DNA of 64,000 nt from Bacteroidia bacterium Ga0077558 (lineage in GTDB: Bacteria; Bacteroidota; Bacteroidia; Chitinophagales; Chitinophagaceae): assembly GCA_001464625.1 (NCBI GenBank), contig LNFJ01000004.1, positions 101,494 to 165,493 of the forward strand, in the 5' to 3' direction. Each line of letters starts with the position of its first letter. The stretch's first letter is position 1. The notes below the pieces were generated by a model that had not been told where the DNA came from, did not search any database, and worked only from the letters and a program-made list of their open reading frames with translations. Of the stretch, positions 53,154-62,690 are shown in pieces. Both the position numbers and the translations under genes were made by a program.

Positions 53154-55115
53154 ATGTCACACACTGGAGAGAATGAACAGGGGCTGCGGAAGATTGTTGA
53201 CCTGACAAGGTTTGCCAGCATTTTTATTTTGCTGCTGCATTTTTATTATTACTGCTACAGGGCATTTGAACAATGGGAAATTAAATCTACCATCACAGAC
53301 AGGCTGATGCAAAATATTTCCAACACAGGTTTATTCCATAATCAGCTTACATCAAAGTTTATGGCTTTGGGGCTGCTGGTTATTTCACTATTCGGAGCAC
53401 AAGGAAAAAAAGATGAAAAGATAAATTGGAAAAGCATCACTGCTTATTTGCTGATTGGGTTGTTGCTTTATTTTTCAAGTCAACTATTTTTCAAATTGCA
53501 GTACGATATTCAAACTGTCGCCCTTGTTTACATGATTGCTACCGGTATAGGTTTTTTACTGATACTTGCTGGTGGCAATTTACTCAGCCGGTTAATCCGT
53601 TATAATTTGGGCAATGATGTTTTCAATTCTCTCAATGAAACCTTTCCGCAGGAAGAACGGCTTATCTCCAATGAATATTCCATTAATCTGCCTGCCCGTT
53701 ACAATCTGAAAGGCAGGGTAAGAAAAAGCTGGATAAATATTATCAACCCGTTTCGTGGCTTGTTAGTTATTGGCAGCCCCGGTGCCGGTAAGAGTTGGTT
53801 TGTTATTCAGCATGTCATTAAACAGCATATCGAAAAAGGCTTCGCCATGTTTGTGTATGATTTTAAATACGATGATTTAAGCAGGATTGTTTACAACTGG
53901 CTACAGCAAAACAAACACAACTATTCAGTAAAGCCATCTTTTTATGTAATAAATTTTGATAACCTTTCTGTATCGAACCGCTGCAATCCGCTTGACCCGA
54001 ACAGTATGAACGATATTACCGATGCAACAGAAAGTGCAAGAACAATTTTATTGGGATTAAACAGGGAATGGATAAACAAGCAGGGAGATTTCTTTGTAGA
54101 ATCTCCCATCAATTTTGTTACAGCAGTTATTTGGTTTTTACGAAAATATGCGGATGGAAAATATTGCACACTGCCGCATGTAATAGAGCTGATGCAGGCA
54201 GAATATGATGAACTGTTTCCGGTGTTGAATACTCAACCGGAAATCGAAGTGCTGGTAAATCCATTCATCACCGCTTATCAAAACGATGCAATGGAACAAT
54301 TGGAAGGCCAGGTAGCTTCTGCAAAAATTGGTATGGCAAGGTTGGCTGCTCCGCAACTGTATTGGGTATTAAGCGGTAATGATTTTACATTAGACATCAA
54401 CAATCCAAAGCATCCGAAAATTGTTTGTGTGGGCAACAACCCGGAGAAGCAACAGATATACGGCGCCGTGTTATCGTTGTATGTGTCCCGGTTGGTGCGG
54501 CAAGTGAATAAAAAAGGAATGCAGAAATGCAGTTTGGTATTTGATGAATTTCCCACTATTTATTTCAACAATATTGACAGCCTGATTGCGACTGCAAGAA
54601 GCAATAAAGTTGCCACGACATTAGCCATGCAGGATTTTAGTCAGCTCAAAAAAGATTATGGTCGGGAACAGGCAGATGTAATTGTAAACATCACCGGCAA
54701 CATCATCAGTGGCCAGGTGATGGGTGAAACATCCAAACTTTTAAGTGAACGATTCGGAAAAATAATGCAGGACAGGCAAAGTGTTTCCATCAACCGTACC
54801 GATACTTCCATCAGCCACAGCAAACAATTAGATGCTGCCATACCTGCCAGTAAAATTGCCGCTCTATCTTCCGGTGAGTTTGTGGGCATGGTTGCAGACG
54901 ACCCGTTAGAAAAAATAAAACTCAAAATGTTTCACTCCGAAATTATCAACGACCATGATAAACTAAATGCAGAAGTAAGCAACTACCGGGATATCCCTGC
55001 TGTATCAACAGTTACCCAACAGCAGGTGCTGGATAATTACTACCAGGTGAAGATGGATATTAAAAGGTTGATTGGGGAGGAAGTGGAGAGGTTGAAAAAG
55101 AAAGCAATTACATAA
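53154..55115 (+). CDS. type IV coupling protein (VirD4/TraG-like)
   Basis: A 653-residue protein with four hydrophobic segments in the first 160 residues and a cytosolic AAA-type motor: Walker A GSPGAGKS near 207-214, RNPLNPNSMNDITDATESA-like segment, then Walker B LVFDEFPTIYF. It links the relaxosome to a mating pore, and no pore genes are in the window, so the element must borrow a helper's machinery. It follows the relaxase by 16 bp. A hairpin with AAGGGTTT / AAACCCTT arms lies 3 bp after the stop (55,118-55,149), with no clear T run. Confidence 0.88.
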   Translation: MSHTGENEQGLRKIVDLTRFASIFILLLHFYYYCYRAFEQWEIKSTITDRLMQNISNTGLFHNQLTSKFMALGLLVISLFGAQGKKDEKINWKSITAYLLIGLLLYFSSQLFFKLQYDIQTVALVYMIATGIGFLLILAGGNLLSRLIRYNLGNDVFNSLNETFPQEERLISNEYSINLPARYNLKGRVRKSWINIINPFRGLLVIGSPGAGKSWFVIQHVIKQHIEKGFAMFVYDFKYDDLSRIVYNWLQQNKHNYSVKPSFYVINFDNLSVSNRCNPLDPNSMNDITDATESARTILLGLNREWINKQGDFFVESPINFVTAVIWFLRKYADGKYCTLPHVIELMQAEYDELFPVLNTQPEIEVLVNPFITAYQNDAMEQLEGQVASAKIGMARLAAPQLYWVLSGNDFTLDINNPKHPKIVCVGNNPEKQQIYGAVLSLYVSRLVRQVNKKGMQKCSLVFDEFPTIYFNNIDSLIATARSNKVATTLAMQDFSQLKKDYGREQADVIVNITGNIISGQVMGETSKLLSERFGKIMQDRQSVSINRTDTSISHSKQLDAAIPASKIAALSSGEFVGMVADDPLEKIKLKMFHSEIINDHDKLNAEVSNYRDIPAVSTVTQQQVLDNYYQVKMDIKRLIGEEVERLKKKAIT

Positions 55116-55117
55116 AC

Positions 55118-55149
55118 AAGGGTTTTTGCTTAGATTGAAGTAAACCCTT
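55118..55149. terminator. hairpin after the coupling protein gene, weak terminator
   Basis: AAGGGTTT (55,118-55,125) and AAACCCTT (55,142-55,149) form a perfect 8-bp stem with a 16-nt loop. No T run follows, so it may not terminate alone. Confidence 0.35.
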
Positions 55150-55249
55150 AATGATTCAGCATATTCCATAACATTCATTATCAGTCTATTTGATTGTAAA
55201 TCACATAATTTTCATATCTTGAAAATCAAGGAAAAAATTATGCGATAAA

Positions 55250-57109
55250 ATGTACTTATCATCAATCAAAATCAAGGGATATAAAGTCTTTAATCAGGAA
55301 TTTACTGTCAATCTCAATTCGGGGTTGAATATCCTTGTCGGAGAAAACGGCTCTGGAAAAAGTACGGTGATTGATGCAATCAGGTTGATTTTACTGGAAG
55401 ATGAGTATGGAAGAAGCGGCGTTGACGCCTCTGATTTTCACAGACCTATTGACCAACCGGCAAAGTCAAAGGGAGCTGGAAAAATTGAAATACGAACAGA
55501 ATTTGATTCACTAAACGATGATGAACAAGTAGCTTATTTGCCCTGGCTAAACATTAATATACCAACGAAAGCCATTCTAAATTTATCCATTGAAAATAAG
55601 GAAGACGCAAGGGGCAAATTCAAAAGAAAAATTTGGGGTAATGAATCAGAAAGTGGTTTGTTTGAGTGGGAGCTTCTAAATAGAATTGCATGTATTTACT
55701 TACCCCCACTTAGGGATGCAGAAGATAAATTAAAAGCATATAAGGGTTCAAGACTTGCAAGGCTTCTCAAAAATTTAAAAAAGGCCGAAAATCCAGATGA
55801 ACTACATCCGCTTGAAAAGAAGTTTGCTGCATTTAATAAAGACTTGCTACGAGATAATTCAATAAAGTCAGCCAATAAATCTATTCAAGAAAATTTAGTG
55901 AAATCTGTCGGTCATATTTTTGGGCAAGATGCTTCGATACAGTTTTCCGAAATAAATTTCGACAGAATTGTCGAAAGATTAAAGCTCCTATTTTATCCGT
56001 TATTGCCGGGTAACGGAGCATCAAGAGAACTGAATATGTTTAGAGAGCTTGAAGAAAATAGCCTTGGTTTTAATAATATTCTTTACTTGGCGACTATACT
56101 CGCCGAGTTGGAGGGATTAGATAACTTAAAGACATCACATAAAGTTTTACTTATCGAGGAGCCAGAAGCCCATCTCCATCCGCAGTTGCAAATAAGACTA
56201 CTTCAGTTTTTGAATGAAAAGGCTCAGGAAGATAACATCCAAATAATTGTAACTACACATTCTCCAACTTTAGCCGCATCTATTGACATAAACACTTTAA
56301 AAATTCTGACTGTTAAAAAAGCAGGTGAGAGTCCTGTTTACACATCAATATCGCAATGTGGTTTTGATAATGATACAAAGAATTTTTTGCAAAGATGGCT
56401 GGATATAACAAAATCAATTCTTCTTTTTGCTAAAGGTGTCTTAATGGTTGAAGGAATTGCAGAGGCTTTAGTAATAAAAGAACTAACACCTTATATTCTC
56501 AGAAAGCTTGCTATTGATAATCCTGCAAAGAAATATTTGAAAGATTTAGAAGAATATGGTATCTCAATCATAAATCTCAATGGTATTTATTTTCGCCATT
56601 TTATGACCCTGTTTCAGGGTTATAGTAAAAATGAAGATGGCAGCTTTGAAAAAAAAGATTATATACCTATAAAGTGTTCAGGCTTGACAGATAACGACCC
56701 AGACACAGCAGCAAAGCCAACGGCACAAAATCCAGCTGCAGGGAAAAATCATCAACTCTACATGATTCAGGATTTAGAAAACAACTCCCAAATATGTCGG
56801 TTATTTTCAAATCTAAAAACATTTGAATACGATTTAGCATTAGCAGGAAACAATCTCATTGTGATGGCTGAGGTACAGTTGTCCTTAACAACAACTAATG
56901 GACCTATTAAAACACAATTGAAACAATATGTTCAAACAAACTGGAGTCAGAAAACTCTACAGGAAAAAGCTGATGCCGCTTTTTGGCTTTTGGAACACAT
57001 AGACAAAGGAGAATTTGCACAACAACTTGCCCAAAGACTTTCTGAATCAAATACCGTGTTCACAATACCCGAATATATTGTCAATGCAATAAAGTGGCTT
57101 GTAGATTAA
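55250..57109 (+). CDS. gajA: Gabija GajA (OLD-family ATPase-nuclease)
   Basis: A 619-residue OLD-family protein. Walker A GENGSGKS is at 31-38, EEPEAHLHPQLQIRLL (Walker B) and VTTHSPTLAASI follow near 300-345, and the Toprim domain begins at VLMVEGIAEALVIKEL (about 398) with LTDNDPD as the acidic pair. In Gabija, GajA is a sequence-specific nicking endonuclease held back by nucleotides. Size and the UvrD-like gene one base downstream fit the system well. Confidence 0.88.
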   Translation: MYLSSIKIKGYKVFNQEFTVNLNSGLNILVGENGSGKSTVIDAIRLILLEDEYGRSGVDASDFHRPIDQPAKSKGAGKIEIRTEFDSLNDDEQVAYLPWLNINIPTKAILNLSIENKEDARGKFKRKIWGNESESGLFEWELLNRIACIYLPPLRDAEDKLKAYKGSRLARLLKNLKKAENPDELHPLEKKFAAFNKDLLRDNSIKSANKSIQENLVKSVGHIFGQDASIQFSEINFDRIVERLKLLFYPLLPGNGASRELNMFRELEENSLGFNNILYLATILAELEGLDNLKTSHKVLLIEEPEAHLHPQLQIRLLQFLNEKAQEDNIQIIVTTHSPTLAASIDINTLKILTVKKAGESPVYTSISQCGFDNDTKNFLQRWLDITKSILLFAKGVLMVEGIAEALVIKELTPYILRKLAIDNPAKKYLKDLEEYGISIINLNGIYFRHFMTLFQGYSKNEDGSFEKKDYIPIKCSGLTDNDPDTAAKPTAQNPAAGKNHQLYMIQDLENNSQICRLFSNLKTFEYDLALAGNNLIVMAEVQLSLTTTNGPIKTQLKQYVQTNWSQKTLQEKADAAFWLLEHIDKGEFAQQLAQRLSESNTVFTIPEYIVNAIKWLVD

Positions 57110-57110
57110 A

Positions 57111-58967
57111 ATGCTGAAATCAAAAAAATATAAACTCATATACAAAATTAGCACTTCACTGAATTGCAGTATAGAAGATTTGTTTAAACTCAGTGATGAG
57201 CAATTTGAATATATCAGTCATTATTTAAAACATTCTTCTTTTTTAAAAGCTTGTCCCGGTAGTGGCAAAACAGAGGTGATAGGCATTAAAAGTGCTTATG
57301 AAATACATAAATGGAAACTAACAAATGCTGGCATAGCTGTTGTTACATTTACTATCAGCGCTGCTAAGGAACTAAACAACAGGGTGAGAAAGTTTGGAGT
57401 TGTATCGTCTGACACATTCCCTCACTTTATAGGCACATTCGACAGTTGGATTCATAATTATATTCTTCAACCGTTTTGCCATTACCTTACAGCCTATCCT
57501 GGAGTGGGTGGGGATAAAAGTATGAGATTAATTGACGAGGAAAGTTCCGCTGGTTTTCTTTCAAACTACACAACTGAAATTTTTAAGAATGGGCAAAAGA
57601 GACCTGTTAAAGTAACAGAATATTATTATGATTATCAAAGAACACTTCAGGGCCAAAATGATAAGATAGATAGTTTTTTAAAATCAGGTATCTCAAATAA
57701 TGACCGGAAAAATTTGCTTGAGAATAAAAAGAAGTTTATTAAAGCAGGATTTGTTACTTATGCTGACGCAGAATGGTTATCAATTGAACTTCTAAACAAA
57801 TATCCTGTTTTAGTTGAAAAATTATCCCAAAGATATCCGATAATAATTGTTGACGAATGTCAAGACCTTTCCAATGGACAGATAAGCATTCTTGAACTAT
57901 TAAGAAGTAAAGGTACAAGTTTACACTTTGTGGGCGACCTTAATCAGTCAATTTACGAATTCAGAAAGGTGAATCCACAAGACATAGATGCATATATCCA
58001 AAAATCTGGGTTTAAAATTTTACAGCTGACAAATAACTATCGAAGCTGCCAGCCAATTGTTGATGTGGTTGAAAAAATAATTGGAAATCCTCAATCAATT
58101 AAAGCTCATGAGATTCAAGTTTGCCTTCATCCTTGCCTTTTATGGCAATACGACAATAAAATTTTTTCACAATTACCTCAGAGATTTGATGCCTTTTTAA
58201 AAGCAAACAGATTAGAGCGAAAAGATTCAGCTATTCTTGCAAGAGGCAAAACAACTATTTCCTCTTTCCAAACACAAAGAGATAAGTATAGCTTTTCTAA
58301 ATCTGAGTTGCTGGCACTTGCGTTTTATTGTTGGTATAAACCAGGCAGAAATGGAGAAGATTTGAATAATGCGTTGTTTTATATAGGGCGAGCCTTATGC
58401 TTATTAGCATATAACGGGCAAGGAAATCCAAGAAATCAATACTGCCCTGAGGCATTTGAGCATGTTGAATGGAGGCTAATTTTAAAGAGTGTTTTAGAAA
58501 ATGGAAGTACGCTTTATCCCTTTATTGATAATGGAGTAGATATTACTTGGACAAATTGGATTCCCAAATTAAAAGTGTTCTTGCAAACTATTTGGCCTCA
58601 GTTGGTAAATTATGCAGTTGCATGGGATGATGCTAAGCGAAGGGTGATGTCCCCTTCTGGCAAAGCTAATAATTTGGTCAAAGGTATTTATTCTCAAACT
58701 GGCATCCATAATCCTGTTAGAACAACAACCATACATAGTGTAAAAGGAGAAACATTAAGTGCAGTGCTTTTAGTTTCACATCATAACAAACAAAGTAACG
58801 GTGGTCATTTCAGTCATTGGTTAAGAGAAGGAAATTATGACCCGGAACATATTCGTTTCGCTTATGTGGCAATGTCAAGACCGAAACATGTTTTAATTGT
58901 AGCTACTCCCAAACTTAGTAATGCTGATTTAACAAAGTTTAAAAATCTTGGCTATTTTCCCCAATAG
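57111..58967 (+). CDS. gajB: Gabija GajB (UvrD-like helicase)
   Basis: A 618-residue superfamily 1 helicase. Walker A ACPGSGKT is at 47-54, VDECQDLSNGQ (motif II) near 246, FVGDLNQSIYEFRK (motif III), and TTIHSVKGETL with YVAMSRPKHVLIVA near the end are motifs V and VI. GajB works with GajA in Gabija, probably by sensing DNA ends or nucleotide loss. The start is 1 bp after the gajA stop. Confidence 0.88.
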   Translation: MLKSKKYKLIYKISTSLNCSIEDLFKLSDEQFEYISHYLKHSSFLKACPGSGKTEVIGIKSAYEIHKWKLTNAGIAVVTFTISAAKELNNRVRKFGVVSSDTFPHFIGTFDSWIHNYILQPFCHYLTAYPGVGGDKSMRLIDEESSAGFLSNYTTEIFKNGQKRPVKVTEYYYDYQRTLQGQNDKIDSFLKSGISNNDRKNLLENKKKFIKAGFVTYADAEWLSIELLNKYPVLVEKLSQRYPIIIVDECQDLSNGQISILELLRSKGTSLHFVGDLNQSIYEFRKVNPQDIDAYIQKSGFKILQLTNNYRSCQPIVDVVEKIIGNPQSIKAHEIQVCLHPCLLWQYDNKIFSQLPQRFDAFLKANRLERKDSAILARGKTTISSFQTQRDKYSFSKSELLALAFYCWYKPGRNGEDLNNALFYIGRALCLLAYNGQGNPRNQYCPEAFEHVEWRLILKSVLENGSTLYPFIDNGVDITWTNWIPKLKVFLQTIWPQLVNYAVAWDDAKRRVMSPSGKANNLVKGIYSQTGIHNPVRTTTIHSVKGETLSAVLLVSHHNKQSNGGHFSHWLREGNYDPEHIRFAYVAMSRPKHVLIVATPKLSNADLTKFKNLGYFPQ

Positions 58968-58981
58968 TCACCAACTGCAAA

Positions 58982-60196
58982 ATGATTAATTTTAAAAAAT
59001 CAGGCGATAAAATACTGCTGCAATATACACCTGAGCGGCAAGAAAACTGGATTGAAGAAGCAGTTACAAGGCGGCCATTTGTAACACTTAAGAAAACCTT
59101 TACTCTATGGAAAGACCTTTTTCTAAAAGAGGATAGCTCTGAAATTGAAGATAATGATTATCCTGATTTTGACGAATATGAAACATCCTCATTCGTATTT
59201 GCAATTTTACAAGGAGACTATTACAAAGTGATACGGGGTATACTCAGCAATAAATTTGATATTTACTTCTATCATGAAATATCGCTAATAGAGAGTTATT
59301 TCGTAGCTGACTCAAATATTTCCATTTTTAAAGTAATTGAAAAAATATATAGTAAGGATATATATATCGGAGGGCCTAATACTTCTTCAATAGCATTTGA
59401 AGACTTTAGGAACCTCTTGCAGTATTACCCTCGAAATTATGAAAGAAAAAAGTATGTAGAAGGGAGGATTTCATCTGTATTAAGAAATTATTTAGACAAT
59501 GTAAAAGATGCAGCGGCAGTGTATCAGAAGTACCTGGACAAAAAGTTATCCGCTAAAGGTGCCAACCTTACAAAAGTATTTCAAGAGTATGAATTGATAA
59601 AAAATCAAACAATTCTTGAAAAAGTCAAGACAATGCTTAGGAATGAGCATGAGTATAATGAATATCAATGGCAGCAGGAAATATTGCAGATTATTCTTTT
59701 GCTATATCCTAAATATCTCTATGTTTTTAAGGAAGTACCGGTAATTGCCAGACTTGCTTCAGGAATTAAAGAAAAGGCGATAGATTTTTTACTTATCGAT
59801 GGTAATGGTAATGTTGATATTATTGAAATAAAAAAACCGTTTGAAAATGCTATTATGACAAGCGGATTATATAGAGACAATTATATACCCCTTAGAGAGT
59901 TATCTGGCACAGTTATGCAGATTGAGAAGTACATATACTATTTAAATCGCTGGAGCGAAGAAGGAGAAAAAGTCCTTACTGCCAAATATAAAAATGAACT
60001 GCCAGAAGGATTTGGAATTAAAATAACCAATCCCGGAGGAATAATAATTATGGGCAGGGAGTTAAACCTAACAGCAGAACAAAAAAGGGACTTTGAAGTT
60101 GTAAAGAGAAAATACAAGAATATTGTAGATATTATAACCTATGATAGTTTGATTGATAGATTGGAGGCAGCAATTGCACAGGCCAAAAAACTTTAA
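58982..60196 (+). CDS. sduA: Shedu-like nuclease (DUF4263), third gene of the Gabija operon
   Basis: A 404-residue protein. The C-terminal DUF4263 domain is PD-(D/E)XK-like: KAIDFLLIDGNGNVDIIEIKKPF gives Asp (about 268) and ExK (about 281-283), followed by GTVMQIEKYIYYLNRW and PGGIIIMGRE. The N-terminal 200 residues are helical. This fits SduA of the one-gene Shedu system. It starts 14 bp after gajB on the same strand, so Gabija and Shedu are likely co-transcribed. The DUF1016 gene is convergent, with three bases between the two stops. Confidence 0.82.
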   Translation: MINFKKSGDKILLQYTPERQENWIEEAVTRRPFVTLKKTFTLWKDLFLKEDSSEIEDNDYPDFDEYETSSFVFAILQGDYYKVIRGILSNKFDIYFYHEISLIESYFVADSNISIFKVIEKIYSKDIYIGGPNTSSIAFEDFRNLLQYYPRNYERKKYVEGRISSVLRNYLDNVKDAAAVYQKYLDKKLSAKGANLTKVFQEYELIKNQTILEKVKTMLRNEHEYNEYQWQQEILQIILLLYPKYLYVFKEVPVIARLASGIKEKAIDFLLIDGNGNVDIIEIKKPFENAIMTSGLYRDNYIPLRELSGTVMQIEKYIYYLNRWSEEGEKVLTAKYKNELPEGFGIKITNPGGIIIMGRELNLTAEQKRDFEVVKRKYKNIVDIITYDSLIDRLEAAIAQAKKL

Positions 60197-60199
60197 TAA

Positions 60200-61324
60200 C
60201 TACTTTTCTTTCTCATCTTCCACAATTTGTTTCAGTTCCTTTTCACTCGGCAAATTCACCAAATACTTACTCACAAAAACCTGCTGTGGTAAGCCCATTG
60301 TAGCATATTTTACCAAAGCTTCATTTTTACCACTGCATAAAATAATACCAATGGGTGGGTTATCGCCGTTGTGGCTTTCGTTTTCTTTATAATAGTTCAG
60401 GTACATATTCATTTGCCCGGCATCGGAGTGGTCAAACTCGCCAATCTTTAAATCCAGCAGTACATGGCATTTTAAAATGCGGTGGTAAAACACCAGGTCA
60501 ATGCGGTAATGTTTATTGTCAAACGTTATACGTTTTTGCCGGGCCTCAAAACAAAAACCACGGCCCAGCTCTATTAAAAAATGCTGCAGGTTGGTGATGA
60601 TGCGTTCTTCCAGGTCGCTTTCGGTATAGGGTGCTTTATCTTCCAGGCCCAGAAATTCCAGCAGGTAGGTGTTACGAAATACGGCTTCGGGTAATGGGTC
60701 GGTTTTCTTGCTAAAGTCTTGCAGCGTGGCCGCCTTGTTGGTACTAAGACCGGTTCGTTCATATAACAGGCTTTCAATAGCCCGTTTTAAATCTCTTACG
60801 CCCCAATTATTTTGGATTGCCTGTTCCTCATAAAACCGACGTTTCGTCTCGGAATCGGCCTTTAAAAGCTCGATAAAATGAGAGAAGCTGAGGTGGTTAA
60901 TAAGCAGCAGTGGCGACAGTTGAGTTGTTTCCGGGCTTGTTTGTATGCCATCAGTTTTGGCGAATTGGTCAGGCACTGTCTGACAAATTCTAACAAACTG
61001 TAAATCAATGTCTTTAAATTCGTCAGACACTGTCTGACGAATTTGGGGATACAGGTTGTAAAACTGCCGGAACAGCTTCAGGTTGGTTTCTGCCATTCCT
61101 TTCAACCCCTTTGCTTTTAACCGGGCCGAAAGGGTTTCCAATACTTTTTGGCCATATTCGGCCCTGTCTTCACCCAACTGCTCGTACTCCATAATGTGGT
61201 AACCAATTAACCAGTTACGCAGCGTCATAGCTGCATTTACCTGTTTCTGAACTTTATTAAGAAAAAATGTATTGGTTTGTTGAATGGCAGTAGTTAGTTG
61301 CTCTAAATTATTCACGGTGTTCAT
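60200..61324 (-). CDS. DUF1016/YhcG-type PD-(D/E)XK nuclease
   Basis: A 374-residue protein of the YhcG/DUF1016 type: an N-terminal helical DUF1016_N region (TAIQQTNTFFLNKVQKQVNAAMTLRNWLIGYHI), then PLLLINHLSFSHFIELL, a LEFLGLEDK segment and the C-terminal nuclease core RIDLVFYHRILKCHVLLDLKIGEF, where Asp and DxK form the active site. YhcG-type genes are often linked to restriction-modification or defence loci. Two nearly perfect 29-bp palindromes lie inside the coding sequence (see the repeat at 60,962). Confidence 0.85.
   Translation of the reverse strand: MNTVNNLEQLTTAIQQTNTFFLNKVQKQVNAAMTLRNWLIGYHIMEYEQLGEDRAEYGQKVLETLSARLKAKGLKGMAETNLKLFRQFYNLYPQIRQTVSDEFKDIDLQFVRICQTVPDQFAKTDGIQTSPETTQLSPLLLINHLSFSHFIELLKADSETKRRFYEEQAIQNNWGVRDLKRAIESLLYERTGLSTNKAATLQDFSKKTDPLPEAVFRNTYLLEFLGLEDKAPYTESDLEERIITNLQHFLIELGRGFCFEARQKRITFDNKHYRIDLVFYHRILKCHVLLDLKIGEFDHSDAGQMNMYLNYYKENESHNGDNPPIGIILCSGKNEALVKYATMGLPQQVFVSKYLVNLPSEKELKQIVEDEKEK
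60962..61044. repeat. two intragenic palindromes in the DUF1016 gene
   Basis: At 61,016-61,044 two 14-bp arms (AAATTCGTCAGACA and its complement) are separated by one base and pair perfectly. At 60,962-60,990 a 29-bp copy pairs at 12 of 14 positions. They encode QTVPDQF- and QTVSDEF-like stretches. This looks like a duplicated palindromic insert that kept the frame. Confidence 0.8.
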
Positions 61325-61339
61325 ACATTTCGTTTTTGG

Positions 61340-61391
61340 ATATTAAAAAATTTAGTTTTGGCTGAGTTTAGAATTTTAAACTCAGCCAAAA
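61340..61391 (-). terminator. strong terminator downstream of the integrase gene
   Basis: TTTTGGCTGAGTTTA (61,356-61,370) and its exact complement (61,377-61,391) form a 15-bp stem with a 6-nt loop. Read on the minus strand a run of T (AATTTTTTA) follows at about 61,342-61,352. It ends transcription of the integrase before the DUF1016 gene. Confidence 0.8.
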
Positions 61392-61397
61392 GCTTGT

Positions 61398-62690
61398 TTA
61401 CAAACCCGGCCTGCTATCCCACAGTTTTTTTATCATGTGTGCTTTTTGCACCTGGTCGGCTTTAATATATCTGCGAAATGCTTTTTCGGTTTTATGTCCG
61501 CTGATAGCCATAATTAAATTGGTGGGAGTACCTTCCAAAAATTCATTAGTGCAAAAACTGCGGCGACAGGTATGCGATGTAACCCATGCATACTTGGGCT
61601 TAATTTCTTCAGAAACTTTATTGCCCCGCTTATGAGTTATTTTAATTTGTTCATCAATGCCGGCAAGTTTCGCCACTTCTTTTATATAGTAGTTGAAATT
61701 TACATTGCTCACCTGGGGCATTTGCATTTTGTATTTTTCAATTAGGATTTGTTTGGCATCTTTCTTTAAAGGCACTACAACGGTTGAGAGTGTTTTTGTT
61801 TGATTGACGTATAACATTCCATCCCTTACTTCTTCAGGTTTGATGTCAGAGTAATCGCTGAAGCGAAAACCCGTGAGACAGCCAAGCACAAAAAGGTCCC
61901 GGTACTTTTCTAATTGCGGCTGCTGAATTAAATCAAGATGATAGATGACTGATAATTCTTTCCAACTCAGATAAACAGCATCCACTTCTTCTTCCATTAC
62001 TTTAAAGGCACTCAAATCCATGAATGGGATAATCTTCTTCCGCATCCTGTCTTTAAGGAATGATTTGAGGTGCTTGATGGTTTTGCCAACACTATTTGCT
62101 TTTAAACCCTTAATCAATTCCTTTCTCCGCACCTGCGGAATTTCATAAGTGAGATAGAAAACAAAATCTTCATAGAACTGTGCATCAAACGAATCAAATG
62201 TGATTGGTTCTTTTCTGTATTCTTCAAACAATTTTAAATGTGCTTTCATTGCATTTATAACATTGATAGTACACCGCTTTACCGAGCCTTGTTTGCCTTT
62301 TGCATAATCATAAATATTCCAAAATACATCCAGCGAATTTTGTTCATCACTCATTTGTTCAAAGCCCCATTTACTATCCAAGTTGAAATTCTCTTTCAGG
62401 AACTTCATAGGACAAGTGTTTTTTTGCTTTAAGGCATAACTCACCATGTCTTCAGCTTTTCTTAATTTCTCCGTGAGGTTGTTTTCAAGCTCCGTTATAT
62501 TACCATAGTCAGGTGGCAGGTCTTTTGATAGCCTGCCTGTTTTCTTATTCCAGAATTGAAATGGGATACTGATACCGGTGTTTAATACCACCCGTTTTTC
62601 AGCAGAAAAACAATACTGCAATGAGATGGGAGTTGAACCATTTTTCCCTACTTTTACTCTGCGGCAAATGAGTTTGATTGGATGTCGCAT
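61398..62690 (-). CDS. tyrosine site-specific integrase of the element
   Basis: A 430-residue integrase of the Bacteroidota type: an N-terminal arm-binding domain (about 1-90), a core-binding SAM-like domain (about 120-215) and a catalytic domain with Arg276 (GFRFSDYSDI), His373 and Arg376 (HTCRRSF), His399 (GHKTEK) and Tyr408 (RRYIKAD). All catalytic residues are present. It is the last backbone gene and lies next to a tRNA-like tail at 62,842, as expected for the enzyme that integrates the island. Confidence 0.92.
   Translation of the reverse strand: MRHPIKLICRRVKVGKNGSTPISLQYCFSAEKRVVLNTGISIPFQFWNKKTGRLSKDLPPDYGNITELENNLTEKLRKAEDMVSYALKQKNTCPMKFLKENFNLDSKWGFEQMSDEQNSLDVFWNIYDYAKGKQGSVKRCTINVINAMKAHLKLFEEYRKEPITFDSFDAQFYEDFVFYLTYEIPQVRRKELIKGLKANSVGKTIKHLKSFLKDRMRKKIIPFMDLSAFKVMEEEVDAVYLSWKELSVIYHLDLIQQPQLEKYRDLFVLGCLTGFRFSDYSDIKPEEVRDGMLYVNQTKTLSTVVVPLKKDAKQILIEKYKMQMPQVSNVNFNYYIKEVAKLAGIDEQIKITHKRGNKVSEEIKPKYAWVTSHTCRRSFCTNEFLEGTPTNLIMAISGHKTEKAFRRYIKADQVQKAHMIKKLWDSRPGL

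Noticed and set aside
60962..61044. CRISPR repeats, because of two similar palindromes 26 bp apart
   Set aside because: Only two units, inside a coding sequence in frame, with no array and no cas genes.
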